Shown: in pieces, positions 1 through 8,457 of the stretch
Layout of the letters: every line of letters starts with the position of its first letter
Numbering within the stretch: the first letter of the stretch is position 1
Assembly (NCBI GenBank): GCA_029936705.1
Contig: JAPYSD010000020.1
Span: 1-18,108, forward strand
Origin: Croceicoccus sp.
GTDB taxonomy: Bacteria > Pseudomonadota > Alphaproteobacteria > Sphingomonadales > Sphingomonadaceae
Direction: 5' to 3'
DNA: 18,108 nucleotides
Position numbers and translations under genes: made by a program
The notes under the pieces: generated by a model
Database searches by the model: none
Seen by the model: the letters and a program-made list of their open reading frames with translations, nothing else
Told to the model about the DNA's origin: nothing

Positions 1-326
1 GGCTGATGCACGGCAAGACCTCGCCCGTCGATCATGACGGGACCGGGGTTTTCCGCGGCCTGCCCTCCCCCTATACCGCGACGCGCTATCACTCGCTGGT
101 GGTCGAGGATGTGCCCGATTGCCTGACGATCAATGCCACCACGCCGCGTCCGGGCGAGGACGGGACCCACGCGATGGGTTTCCGCCACGAAAGCCTGCCG
201 ATCCACGGCGTGCAGTTCCATCCCGAGAGTATCGCCACCCAGCACGGCCACGCGATGCTTGCCAATTTCCTGCGGCTTTGCGGGATCGAGGCGCAGGTTC
301 CGGCGGAACAGGCGATCGTCGCATGA
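1..326 (+). CDS. trpG: Anthranilate synthase glutamine amidotransferase subunit (3' part)
   Basis: The open frame enters from the left edge (codons in phase with position 3) and ends at TGA 324-326, so only the C-terminal ~107 residues are present. The family hydrolyses glutamine and passes ammonia to TrpE, which makes anthranilate from chorismate in the cytoplasm. Visible class I amidotransferase features are a stretch MHGKTSPVDHDG, a GLPSPYTATRYHSL segment, and the GVQFHPES motif, which carries the His and Glu of the Cys-His-Glu catalytic triad. The catalytic Cys lies upstream of the window. Its stop overlaps the trpD start (ATGA), which supports translational coupling. Whether it is a stand-alone TrpG or the end of a TrpE-TrpG fusion cannot be seen here; the stand-alone form is the usual one in this lineage. 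Confidence 0.93.
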   Translation, partial: LMHGKTSPVDHDGTGVFRGLPSPYTATRYHSLVVEDVPDCLTINATTPRPGEDGTHAMGFRHESLPIHGVQFHPESIATQHGHAMLANFLRLCGIEAQVPAEQAIVA

Positions 327-1312
327 TGGCTTCGTCGGGCCTGACCATTGACGAGGCGGAGGCCTTGGTCGGCCAGATGCTCGACGGCGAAATGCCGGAC
401 GACGCCATCGCCGACGCCCTGGTAGCCATGGCCGAGCGAGGCGAGACTGCCGAGGAGATCGCCGGAGCCGTACGCGCCATGCGGGCTCGGATGAAACCGG
501 TGCCTGCACCCGCATTGGCCATCGACGTATGCGGCACGGGCGGCGACGGACAGCATTCACTGAACGTATCCACGGCGGTGGCGCTGGTAGTGGCGGCATG
601 CGGCGTTCCGGTGGCCAAACACGGCAATCGCGCGGCCAGCAGCAAGGCAGGCGGTGCCGATACGCTGGAAAGCCTTGGCCTTGACCTTGGCAAGGCAGGG
701 GCGTTGGCGGCCGAGACGCTGCCCGACCTGTCAATCGCCTTCCTCTTCGCGCAGTCGCACCACCCCGCGCTGGCCCGGATCGCGCCGATCCGCAAGTCGC
801 TGGGCCGACGCACGATCTTCAACCTGACTGGCCCGCTGGCCAATCCCGCCGGCGTCACCCGTCAATTGGCCGGTGTCGCCAGCCCCGCGCTGGTGCCGCT
901 GTACGCGCAGGCAATGCGCGAATTGGGGACTGAGCGGGCGCTGGTCGTGTCGGGCAACGAAAAGCTGGACGAGCTTTCGATCGCAGGGCCGAGCCGGGTC
1001 GAGGCAGTCGGATTCGACTTCCCGGCAGAGGTCTCGCCCGAGGATGCGGGCCTTCCGGTTCATTCGCTGGAGGCGATCAAAGGCGGTGACGCGGACTATA
1101 ACGCCGCCGCCTTGCGCGACCTGCTGGCGGGCGCCGAAGGTGCCTATCGCGATGCGGTCGTGCTCAACGCCGCCGCTGCGCTGATCGTGGCGGGCGAAGC
1201 CGATACGCTGCGCGGCGGTGCAGAGGAAGCCGCCGAGGCAATCGACAAGGGCTTGCCCAAGGCGCTGCTCGATTGCTGGATCAGGACCGTCAATTCGGGA
1301 ACAATGGCATGA
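323..1312 (+). CDS. trpD: Anthranilate phosphoribosyltransferase
   Basis: This 329-aa enzyme transfers the phosphoribosyl group of PRPP to anthranilate, the second step of the tryptophan branch. The glycine-rich PRPP-binding motif GTGGDG is at about residues 71-76, followed by NVST and the KHGNRAASSK motif (about 99-108). A KSLGRRTIFNLTGPLANP block (about 165-182) binds substrate and is typical of the family. The N-terminal ~65 residues form the small helical domain. The frame is open further upstream, but the start is set at ATG 323 because it overlaps the trpG stop as ATGA and gives the normal family length. A second ATG follows immediately at 326, so the true start could be one codon later. 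The stop overlaps trpC in the same way. Confidence 0.97.
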   Translation: MMASSGLTIDEAEALVGQMLDGEMPDDAIADALVAMAERGETAEEIAGAVRAMRARMKPVPAPALAIDVCGTGGDGQHSLNVSTAVALVVAACGVPVAKHGNRAASSKAGGADTLESLGLDLGKAGALAAETLPDLSIAFLFAQSHHPALARIAPIRKSLGRRTIFNLTGPLANPAGVTRQLAGVASPALVPLYAQAMRELGTERALVVSGNEKLDELSIAGPSRVEAVGFDFPAEVSPEDAGLPVHSLEAIKGGDADYNAAALRDLLAGAEGAYRDAVVLNAAAALIVAGEADTLRGGAEEAAEAIDKGLPKALLDCWIRTVNSGTMA

Positions 1313-2138
1313 GCGACAGGCTGCTCGAAATCTGCAACGTCAAGCGGAGCGAGGTCGCGGCCCGCAAGGAGCAGCGTTCCCTGCGCGATCTCGAAGTGCT
1401 TGCCCGCGCGCAGGAAGCGCCCCGCGGCTTTGCGAACCGGCTGGAACAGGCTTCGCGCCGCGGCTTTGGATTGATCGCGGAAATCAAGAAAGCTTCGCCT
1501 TCCAAGGGATTGATTCGAGCGAATTTCGACCCACCCGAGCATGCCCGCGAATATGCGGCTGGAGGGGCGGCCTGCCTGTCGGTGCTGACCGATGCGCCGC
1601 ATTTCCAAGGGCACGAGGATTACCTGGTCGCCGCGCGAGCCGCCTGCACCCTGCCCGTGCTGCGCAAGGATTTCATGGTCGATCCCTGGCAGGTGACCGA
1701 GGCACGCGCGATCGGAGCCGATGCAATCCTGATCATCCTCGCCGCGCTGAACGACAGTCTCGCGGCAGAGATCGAGACTGCCGCGATCGAGGCCCATATG
1801 GATGTGCTGGTCGAAGTGCATGACGAGGCTGAGATGGAGCGGACGCACCGGCTGAAATCGCGGCTGATCGGCGTGAACAACCGCGATCTGCGGACCTTCA
1901 CGACCGACATAGCGACCACGGCGCGACTTGCCCCGCTGGCCCCCGCAGGCGCGCTGCTGGTGAGCGAGAGCGGCATCGCCAATCACGACGACGTTCAGCG
2001 GATATCCGGCATGGCGGGCGTCCGCTGCTTCCTGGTTGGTGAAAGCCTGATGCGCCGGGACGATGTTTCCGGAGCGACGCGCGACCTGCTGGGCCTGCCG
2101 CGCATGGCGGGATTGCCCGGAACGATGGGCATGGCCCG

Positions 2139-2142
<4 letters not shown>
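1309..2142 (+). CDS. trpC: Indole-3-glycerol phosphate synthase
   Basis: This 277-aa single-domain (beta/alpha)8 enzyme closes and decarboxylates CdRP to indole-3-glycerol phosphate. Expected catalytic and binding residues are all visible: Glu58 and Lys60 in AEIKKASPSKG, Lys120 in VLRKDFMVD, Glu169 in LVEVH, Asn190 in IGVNNRDLRTF, and Glu220 in VSESGI. It is not fused to TrpF, unlike the enterobacterial enzyme. The ATG at 1309 was chosen over an in-frame upstream start (1273) because it forms an ATGA overlap with the trpD stop and matches family length. The stop overlaps moaC as GTGA. Confidence 0.97.
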
Positions 2143-2629
<487 letters not shown>

Positions 2630-2633
<4 letters not shown>

Positions 2634-3838
2634 GCGCAAAACCGCTGCTGGGCCTGGAGGAAGCGCAGCGGCGCCTTTTGGCGATGGCGCAGCCGCTGCC
2701 CGGCGTCGAAATTGCGATTGCCGAGGCAGCAGGACGCTGGCTGGCGAGCGACCTCGCGGCGCTACGCTCTCAGCCGCCGGAGCCGATGTCCGCGATGGAC
2801 GGCTATGCCATGCGGCAGCGTGACATGCCGGGGCCTTGGCAAGTCATTGGCGAGAGCGCGGCCGGGCATCCCTTTGCGGGCAAGATCGAGACAGGACAAG
2901 CGGTACGCATCGCAACCGGCGGGGTCGTACCGAATGGCGCCAACATGGTCGCCGTGCAGGAAGACTGCCGCCGCGATGGCGACACGCTTATATTCGAGGG
3001 CGAACCGCCAGAGCCGCTGGGACGCCATATCCGCCCGCAAGGCCTTGATTTCGCGCAGGGCGATATCGTCGCGAAGGCGGGCGAAAGACTGACTCCCGCC
3101 CGCCTGGCACTTGCAATCACGGCAGGTCATGGCCGCGTATCCGTCCATCGCAGGGCCAAGGTCGCGATCATCGAAGGCGGCGACGAGCTGCGCCCTGCCG
3201 GCGAGGAACTGCCCCCCGGCGCCATCCCGGCCAGCAACGGCGCCATGCTCGGCGCGCTTTTTGCCGATCTCGGCTGCGAAATCGAACGCCATGGGCCGGT
3301 CCCCGACCGGCGCGATGCCTTGCGTGCCGCCTTCGACCGGGCGCAGGATGCACATCTGATCGTGACCAGCGGCGGTGCTTCGGTAGGCGATCACGATCTC
3401 GTCCTCCCGGTGCTGGAGGAGATGGGCGCCGAGATCGATTTCTGGCGCGTGGCGATCAAGCCCGGGAAGCCGATCCTCGTCGCTCGTCTGGGGCGCAAGC
3501 TGGTGATCGGCCTCCCCGGCAATCCGGTGTCCAGCTTCGTCACCGCGCATCTCTTTGCGCAGCCGGTCGCGCGCGCATTGATGGGCGGCAAGACGCCATA
3601 TCCCGCGATGCAGCCCGCGTTCTGCCTGGCCGACCTTCCAGCGACGGGCAAAAGGACGGAATTCCTTCGCGCAAAATTCACCGATCGCGGCGTCATGCCG
3701 CTGACCTTGCAGGATAGCGCCGCGCTTTCGCCCCTGGCGCAAGCGGATGCCCTGGTCCTTCGCCCCGCCAATACTCCAGATGTAAAAGCGGGCGATGTCG
3801 TGCAAGTCATTCCGCTTGCCCCGCATCATCGCGGCTGA
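2630..3838 (+). CDS. moeA: Molybdopterin molybdenumtransferase
   Basis: This 402-aa MoeA inserts molybdate into adenylylated molybdopterin, the last common step of molybdenum cofactor assembly. The N-terminal part has PMSAMDGYAMR with Asp57, the conserved active-site region. The MogA-like domain has TSGGASVGDHD (about 246-256), KPGKPI (about 277-282) and GLPGNPVSS (about 294-302). The C-terminal beta-domain is complete. The start is TTG 2630, overlapping the moaC stop as TTGA; no better start keeps the N-terminal helix MSAKPLLGLEEAQRRLLAM. It is the last gene of the coupled series, followed by a 101-bp gap holding the lexA promoter. Confidence 0.96.
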
Positions 3839-3860
3839 GGGATTACTGCGTTAACATGGG

Positions 3861-3888
3861 TTGACGGCTGTTCCGATGTTGCTTAATT
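3861..3888 (+). promoter_or_regulatory. Candidate sigma-70 type promoter of lexA
   Basis: A TTGACG hexamer (3861-3866) is followed after 16 bp by an AT-rich TTAATT (3883-3888). This is a plausible -35/-10 pair and the most AT-rich stretch between moeA and lexA. The LexA box begins at the very next base, which fits repressor binding that occludes polymerase. Assignment is by eye; the start site is not known. Confidence 0.5.
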
Positions 3889-3903
3889 GTTCCGTATTCG
3901 TTC
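3889..3903 (+). promoter_or_regulatory. LexA operator (SOS box)
   Basis: The sequence GTTCCGTATTCGTTC is an exact match to GTTC-N7-GTTC, the direct-repeat LexA box described for alphaproteobacteria (it differs from the palindromic CTGT-N8-ACAG box of gammaproteobacteria). It lies 36 bp before the lexA start codon and abuts the candidate -10 element. It implies negative autoregulation of lexA. Confidence 0.9.
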
Positions 3904-3939
3904 GCGCCACCGGGCGCAATGCGGAACAGGACATTTCCC

Positions 3940-4632
3940 ATGCTTACGCGCAAACAGCACGAATTGTTGCTCTTCATCCAGCAGAGGCTTGAGGATAGCG
4001 GCATATCTCCTTCGTTCGAGGAGATGAAGGACGCGCTCGACCTCAAGTCGAAGTCGGGCGTGCACCGGCTGATCTCGGCGCTCGAGGAACGCGGCTTCAT
4101 CCGCCGCCTGCCCAATCGCGCCCGCGCGCTGGAGGTGATCCGCCAGCCGGACAATGTCACCGGCACGGCAAAGCCGAAGCCTGCTCCCGCCAAGCCCGAC
4201 AATGTCGTCGAGTTCAAGCGCCCTGCTCCGCAGCCCAGCGCATCGAACGACATAATCGAGATCCCGCTGCATGGCCGCATCGCTGCCGGCGTCCCGATCG
4301 AGGCTATGGAAGATTCGCAGGTGCTACCTGTTCCTGCCGCCCTGCTTGGCAGCGGCGAGCATTACGCGCTGGAAGTCTCGGGCGATTCCATGATCGAGGC
4401 TGGCATTTTTGACGGCGACTATGCGTTGGTGCGCCGCACCGACACGGCGCGCGACGGCGAGATCATCGTCGCGCTTGTTCGCGGCGAGGAAGCGACGCTG
4501 AAATATCTGCGCCGGGTGAACGGCATGGTGCGGCTCGACCCCGCCAATGCCTCTTACGAGGCGCAGACCTATGACCCTTCGGAAGTTCAGGTTCAGGGCC
4601 GGCTTGCCGGATTGCTGCGCCGCTACCACTGA
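3940..4632 (+). CDS. lexA: LexA repressor, SOS regulator with self-cleaving protease domain
   Basis: This 230-aa protein represses SOS genes and inactivates itself when activated RecA is present. Residues 1-67 form the winged helix-turn-helix DNA-binding domain, starting MLTRKQHELLLF. Residues ~70-103 are a Pro/Lys-rich linker, longer than in E. coli LexA (202 aa), as is common in alphaproteobacteria. The S24 peptidase domain has the Ala116-Gly117 cleavage site (RIAAGVPIEA), nucleophile Ser150 in SGDSM and general base Lys188 in ATLKYLRR. The frame is open to an ATG at 3919, but ATG 3940 matches the family N-terminus. It has a perfect LexA box upstream and converges on comEC with a 16-bp gap. 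Confidence 0.97.
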   Translation: MLTRKQHELLLFIQQRLEDSGISPSFEEMKDALDLKSKSGVHRLISALEERGFIRRLPNRARALEVIRQPDNVTGTAKPKPAPAKPDNVVEFKRPAPQPSASNDIIEIPLHGRIAAGVPIEAMEDSQVLPVPAALLGSGEHYALEVSGDSMIEAGIFDGDYALVRRTDTARDGEIIVALVRGEEATLKYLRRVNGMVRLDPANASYEAQTYDPSEVQVQGRLAGLLRRYH

Positions 4633-4648
4633 TCCGCGGCATTGCGTG

Positions 4649-6742
4649 CTACCAGCCGTGGCGGTCGCCCTCGGGTCTGACCGCGCGGACGGTGCCGCCG
4701 TCGAGATCGACGGCCAGCCCGCCGCGGCGTGACAGCAGGCTGCCATCCGCCTTGAGCATGGTGGGGCGGCAATCAGCAGACAATCGCCTGCTGGAGATCA
4801 CGATATCGGCACGCGCGCACGCAGCGACCAGCGAAGCATAGGACACGTCGGCAGGCCGCTGCGCGACGAGCAAGGTCCTCCCTTTCGCCTGAAGTTCGCA
4901 GAAAACGTCGTTGCAGCGTCCGCCGGGCCATTCGGTGAACTCGAGGAATTGAACATCGGGTTCAGGCGTCTTGCCCATCGCCTCTACCATCGCATCCGCC
5001 GCGAAACTCGTGCTGTTGCGCAGCAGGTACAACTCGCCATCGTCTGCCAGCAACGCCGCGTTCCTGCCGCTCTGCTCAATCAGCAGGTCGGCTGGCCGTG
5101 CGAGAAAGAGGGCTGGAACACCGAGAGCCAGTGGCAGCAGCCCCCAAAGCCTGAACCGACCCGACCAGAGCGCTAGCCACAACGCGCCGACCACGCAGAA
5201 CAGCACCGCGGTCAGCGATATGCGCGGCAATTGCAGCACCGATCCGGGCAGCGACGAGATCGTATGCGCAATGCCCAGCGTCAAATCGAGCGATTTCGCC
5301 GCCAGCCACCACAGGGGCGCCCCCAGGCCGATCGCGTCGAACGCCAGCCCGGCGATCAGCGCGGGTAGCGTCACCGCCGTCATCAGCGGAATGGCGATGA
5401 CATTGGCGAGCGATCCATAGAGGCTCGTCCGCTGGAAATGGAACAGAACCAGCGGGCTCAGCGCGGCTTCGACGATGACGCCGGTCAGGAAAAGCAGCAG
5501 TGCGGCATAGGCCAGTCGCACGGCCCGGCCATCGCCGCGCCGTTCCTTGAGCCGTTCGACGAAGCGGCTGTTATGGAACGCGACGATCGCGGTAACCGCA
5601 GCAAAACTGAGCTGGAACGACGGGCCGATCACGGCTTCGGGCCAGAACAGCATCACGGTCATGGCAGCAAGCGCAATCAGTCTGAGCGACAGGGCCGTCC
5701 TTCCTAGCGCGAGCGCCGCCACGACCAGCAGAGCTGCAAGGCATGCCCTGACTGTCGGCAGCGCTGCGCCGGTCATTAACGTATAGGCGATCCCCGCCAG
5801 CGCGCCCGACCCGGCTGCCGCCAGGGGAAGGCGCACCCGCAGCGCCAACCATGGCCATAATGCACCCAAACGGACCACCAAAAGCCACGCAATCGCCACG
5901 ATTGCGCCCACGTGGAGCCCGCTTATGGACAGCATGTGCGCCAATCCGGCGTCTCGCATGGCCTGCGCATCGCTTTGGGGGATCGCCCCGCGATCGCCGG
6001 TAATCAGCGTGGCCGCGATCGCGGCCGAGGCCGTGTCGCCAAAGCGTCCCACCTTCTGCCGGACGTGCGCGGCCAGATCGTTTCGCCAACCGCTTGCGCC
6101 GCCTGCCCGGCGTGTCACCACGGGCTTTTCCAGGACCGAACCGGACGCCGCCAAACCGTCGAACCAGGCCGCCTGCGCGAAATCGTAGCCGCCCGGCACC
6201 GCTGCTCGCTGCGGCGGGATCATGCGGATCTTGGCGCGAAACTGCGATCCCGCGACCAGCGCCGGATCGTCCATGTCCGACGGCACGTTCAGGCGGGCCC
6301 TGATCGGTACATTGCCCAGCGGATCGCGCGTGGCGACGATCAGCCGGACGCGATCGCGCGCAGGCTGTTCCTCGCGTTTCAGAACCACTGCCTCGACCAC
6401 CGCGACGCGTGGTCCGGATATCGGCTGCGCACCGATCAGCGCGGACCTGGCCCAAATCAGGACAATTCCGGCCGCGACCATCAGGGCCAGCGCGACCGCC
6501 GCATTGCGCAGCAGCGCGTACCCGTCCCCTTCAAGCCGGATGAGCGCCCAGGCCGCGGGCAGGCCGCACAGCCCGATGGCGACCAGCCATTCGCCCGGGC
6601 CCGGCAGGATGAACCACAATCCGATCCCCGCCAGCATCGCCACCGCCAGCCAGGGCATGCGTTCGAAGCCGCGATCGGCCAGGAACGCTTCTATTCGCGC
6701 CGCGGCACTGGACAAACGGGCTTCGGTCCCCCATTTCCGCAA
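4649..6742 (-). CDS. comEC: ComEC/Rec2-family DNA-uptake membrane channel
   Basis: The protein is 697 aa. ComEC forms the inner-membrane channel that passes single-stranded DNA into the cytoplasm in natural transformation. Two hydrophobic helices lie near residues 30-100. A soluble DUF4131-like region follows (about 105-210). The competence domain (about 230-530) is polytopic and has the hallmark AHMLSISGLHVG at about 268-279. The C-terminal ~140 residues show no HxHxDH motif, so the metallo-beta-lactamase domain seen in Bacillus ComEC is absent or degenerate, leaving an ADIVISSRR-containing remnant. The start used is TTG 6742, the longest frame; an ATG at 6658 would give 669 aa and would begin just before the first membrane helix. 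No other competence genes are in the window, so actual DNA-uptake activity is unproven. Confidence 0.88.
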   Translation of the reverse strand: MRKWGTEARLSSAAARIEAFLADRGFERMPWLAVAMLAGIGLWFILPGPGEWLVAIGLCGLPAAWALIRLEGDGYALLRNAAVALALMVAAGIVLIWARSALIGAQPISGPRVAVVEAVVLKREEQPARDRVRLIVATRDPLGNVPIRARLNVPSDMDDPALVAGSQFRAKIRMIPPQRAAVPGGYDFAQAAWFDGLAASGSVLEKPVVTRRAGGASGWRNDLAAHVRQKVGRFGDTASAAIAATLITGDRGAIPQSDAQAMRDAGLAHMLSISGLHVGAIVAIAWLLVVRLGALWPWLALRVRLPLAAAGSGALAGIAYTLMTGAALPTVRACLAALLVVAALALGRTALSLRLIALAAMTVMLFWPEAVIGPSFQLSFAAVTAIVAFHNSRFVERLKERRGDGRAVRLAYAALLLFLTGVIVEAALSPLVLFHFQRTSLYGSLANVIAIPLMTAVTLPALIAGLAFDAIGLGAPLWWLAAKSLDLTLGIAHTISSLPGSVLQLPRISLTAVLFCVVGALWLALWSGRFRLWGLLPLALGVPALFLARPADLLIEQSGRNAALLADDGELYLLRNSTSFAADAMVEAMGKTPEPDVQFLEFTEWPGGRCNDVFCELQAKGRTLLVAQRPADVSYASLVAACARADIVISSRRLSADCRPTMLKADGSLLSRRGGLAVDLDGGTVRAVRPEGDRHGW

Positions 6743-6901
6743 CCGCGAAGAGGGGCGTGAATCGCCTTCAACCTCGCCCGCTATCGGAACGACGGTACTG
6801 GCACGGCCCTTCCCATGGCGCCGCGCAAGTCATTCATAAAACGTCGTCTCCGGTTCGAGCGGTTCGCCCATGACATGCATTGAAAGAGGAAGCACGCGCA
6901 G
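6743..6901. promoter_or_regulatory. Divergent comEC/gltX intergenic region
   Basis: This 159-bp gap must hold the promoters of both divergent genes. A Shine-Dalgarno-like AGAGGA at 6885-6890 precedes the gltX ATG. An AT-rich TCATAAAAC patch near 6832-6841 is the best place for a promoter core, but no convincing -35/-10 pair stands out on either strand. I see no small ORF, hairpin or riboswitch here. Confidence 0.4.
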
Positions 6902-8410
6902 ATGGCAAGCGGCCAGGCAGACGGAACCGACAGCGGAAACGCGAAAGCACCCGCCCGAGGGACTGTCGTCACGCGTTTCGCGCCCTCGCCCACCGGTTTC
7001 CTGCACATCGGCGGCGCGCGCACCGCCCTGTTCAACTGGCTTTATGCCCGGCATTTCGGCGGCAAGGCGCTGCTGAGGATCGAGGATACGGACAAGGCCC
7101 GGTCCACCCAACAGGCGATCGACGCGATCCTGGATGGCCTAGGCTGGCTCGGCCTGGATTACGACGAGGAACCGGTGTTCCAGTCCGAACGCGCCGCCCG
7201 CCATGCCGAGGTTGCGTACAAGCTGCTGGAAGCGGGCCACGCCTATCGCTGCTATGCCACCTCGGAAGAGCTGGAGCAGATGCGCGCCGAGCAGCGCGCC
7301 GCCAAGAAGCCGCTGCGCTATGACGGGCGCTGGCGGCACCGCGATCCTGCCGAGGCTCCCGCCGGTGCGCCCTTCGTGGTCCGGCTGAAGACCCCGGAAG
7401 ACGGCTCGCTGGCGATCGAGGATGCCGTGCAGGGCCGGGTCGAGGTGAAGAACGCCGAGATCGACGATTACATCCTGCTGCGCTCCGACGGGTCGCCGAC
7501 CTATATGCTCGCCGTGGTGGTCGACGATCACGACATGGGCGTGACCCACGTGATCCGCGGCGACGACCATTTGAACAACGCGTTCCGCCAGCTGCCGATC
7601 TATCGCGCGATGCAGGAGATAGAGGGCGGCTGGGACGACCCGGTCTATGCCCATATTCCGCTGATCCACGGCGCCGACGGGGCCAAGCTGTCCAAGCGTC
7701 ACGGCGCCATGGGTGTCGATGCCTATCGCGACGAAATGGGCCTGCTGCCCGAGGCGGTGAACAACTATCTGCTGCGCCTCGGCTGGGGCCACGGCGACCA
7801 GGAAATCTTCAGCCGGGACGAGGCGATCGAACTGTTCGACCTGCCCGCCGTCGGCAAGAGCGCGTCGCGTTTCGATTTCAAGAAGCTGGCCAACATGAAC
7901 GGCCAGTACATGCGCGAGGCGGAGGACGAGCGGCTGGCCGACCTGGCCGCGCCGCGCATCACCGCGCTGGAGCCGGGTTTCGATCCGGCAGGCCACCGCG
8001 ACCTGCTGATCGCGGCCATGCCTTCGCTGAAGGCGCGGGCGAAGAACCTGGACGAGCTGGCGCAAGGCGCATTGTTCCTGTTCCGCCAGCGTCCGCTGCC
8101 GCTGGACGACAAGGCCGCGGCCCTGCTGCAGGCCGATGGCGCGGGCGCCTTGCTGGGCGATGTCGCCGCGCGGCTGGAAGCGGCGGACGACTGGGCGATC
8201 GAGCCGCTGGAGGCCGATCTGAAAGCCATGGCCGAAGAGCGCGAGCTGGGCCTTGGCAAGATTGCACAGCCGCTTCGCGCGGCGCTGACCGGGCAATCGA
8301 CCTCGCCCGGTATTTTCGACGTGCTGGTGCTGCTGGGACGCGATGAGAGCCTTGCTCGCATTCGCGACCATGCCGGGGCATCGGCGCCTGCCGGATCGGA
8401 GCTTGACTGA
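6902..8410 (+). CDS. gltX: Glutamate--tRNA ligase
   Basis: This 502-aa class I aminoacyl-tRNA synthetase charges tRNA with glutamate in the cytoplasm. The HIGH motif is HIGG at 35-38 within FAPSPTGFLHIGGARTALF, and the KMSKS motif is KLSKR at 262-266. The C-terminal third is the helical anticodon-binding domain. About 20 hydrophilic residues precede the usual start of the fold (TRFAPSP), a short extension with no recognisable function. The ATG at 6902 has AGAGGA 11 bp upstream. Many alphaproteobacteria have two gltX paralogues, one specialised for tRNA-Gln; which one this is cannot be decided here. gltA follows 47 bp downstream. Confidence 0.96.
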   Translation: MASGQADGTDSGNAKAPARGTVVTRFAPSPTGFLHIGGARTALFNWLYARHFGGKALLRIEDTDKARSTQQAIDAILDGLGWLGLDYDEEPVFQSERAARHAEVAYKLLEAGHAYRCYATSEELEQMRAEQRAAKKPLRYDGRWRHRDPAEAPAGAPFVVRLKTPEDGSLAIEDAVQGRVEVKNAEIDDYILLRSDGSPTYMLAVVVDDHDMGVTHVIRGDDHLNNAFRQLPIYRAMQEIEGGWDDPVYAHIPLIHGADGAKLSKRHGAMGVDAYRDEMGLLPEAVNNYLLRLGWGHGDQEIFSRDEAIELFDLPAVGKSASRFDFKKLANMNGQYMREAEDERLADLAAPRITALEPGFDPAGHRDLLIAAMPSLKARAKNLDELAQGALFLFRQRPLPLDDKAAALLQADGAGALLGDVAARLEAADDWAIEPLEADLKAMAEERELGLGKIAQPLRAALTGQSTSPGIFDVLVLLGRDESLARIRDHAGASAPAGSELD

Positions 8411-8457
8411 AGCGACGACGCAGGAAACTAGGATCTCAGAAGAAGAGGAGTGAGTAA

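Noticed and set aside
119..322. In-frame upstream extension of trpD to GTG 119
   Set aside because: It would overlap trpG by about 200 bases. The added residues are Arg/Pro-rich and absent from the family, and ATG 323 gives the normal length.
3851..3865. TTAAC...TTGAC considered as a CtrA site
   Set aside because: It does not fit TTAA-N7-TTAA; the second half reads TGAC at the required spacing, and the TTGACG is better explained as a -35 element.
6853..6865. Two GTTC words upstream of gltX, considered as a LexA box
   Set aside because: The spacing is GTTC-N5-GTTC, not the required N7, and gltX is not an SOS gene.
7139..8371. 410-codon - strand frame opposite gltX
   Set aside because: It is antisense to an unmistakable glutamyl-tRNA synthetase with HIGH and KMSKS motifs. 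The product is His/Gln/Arg-rich and domain-free.
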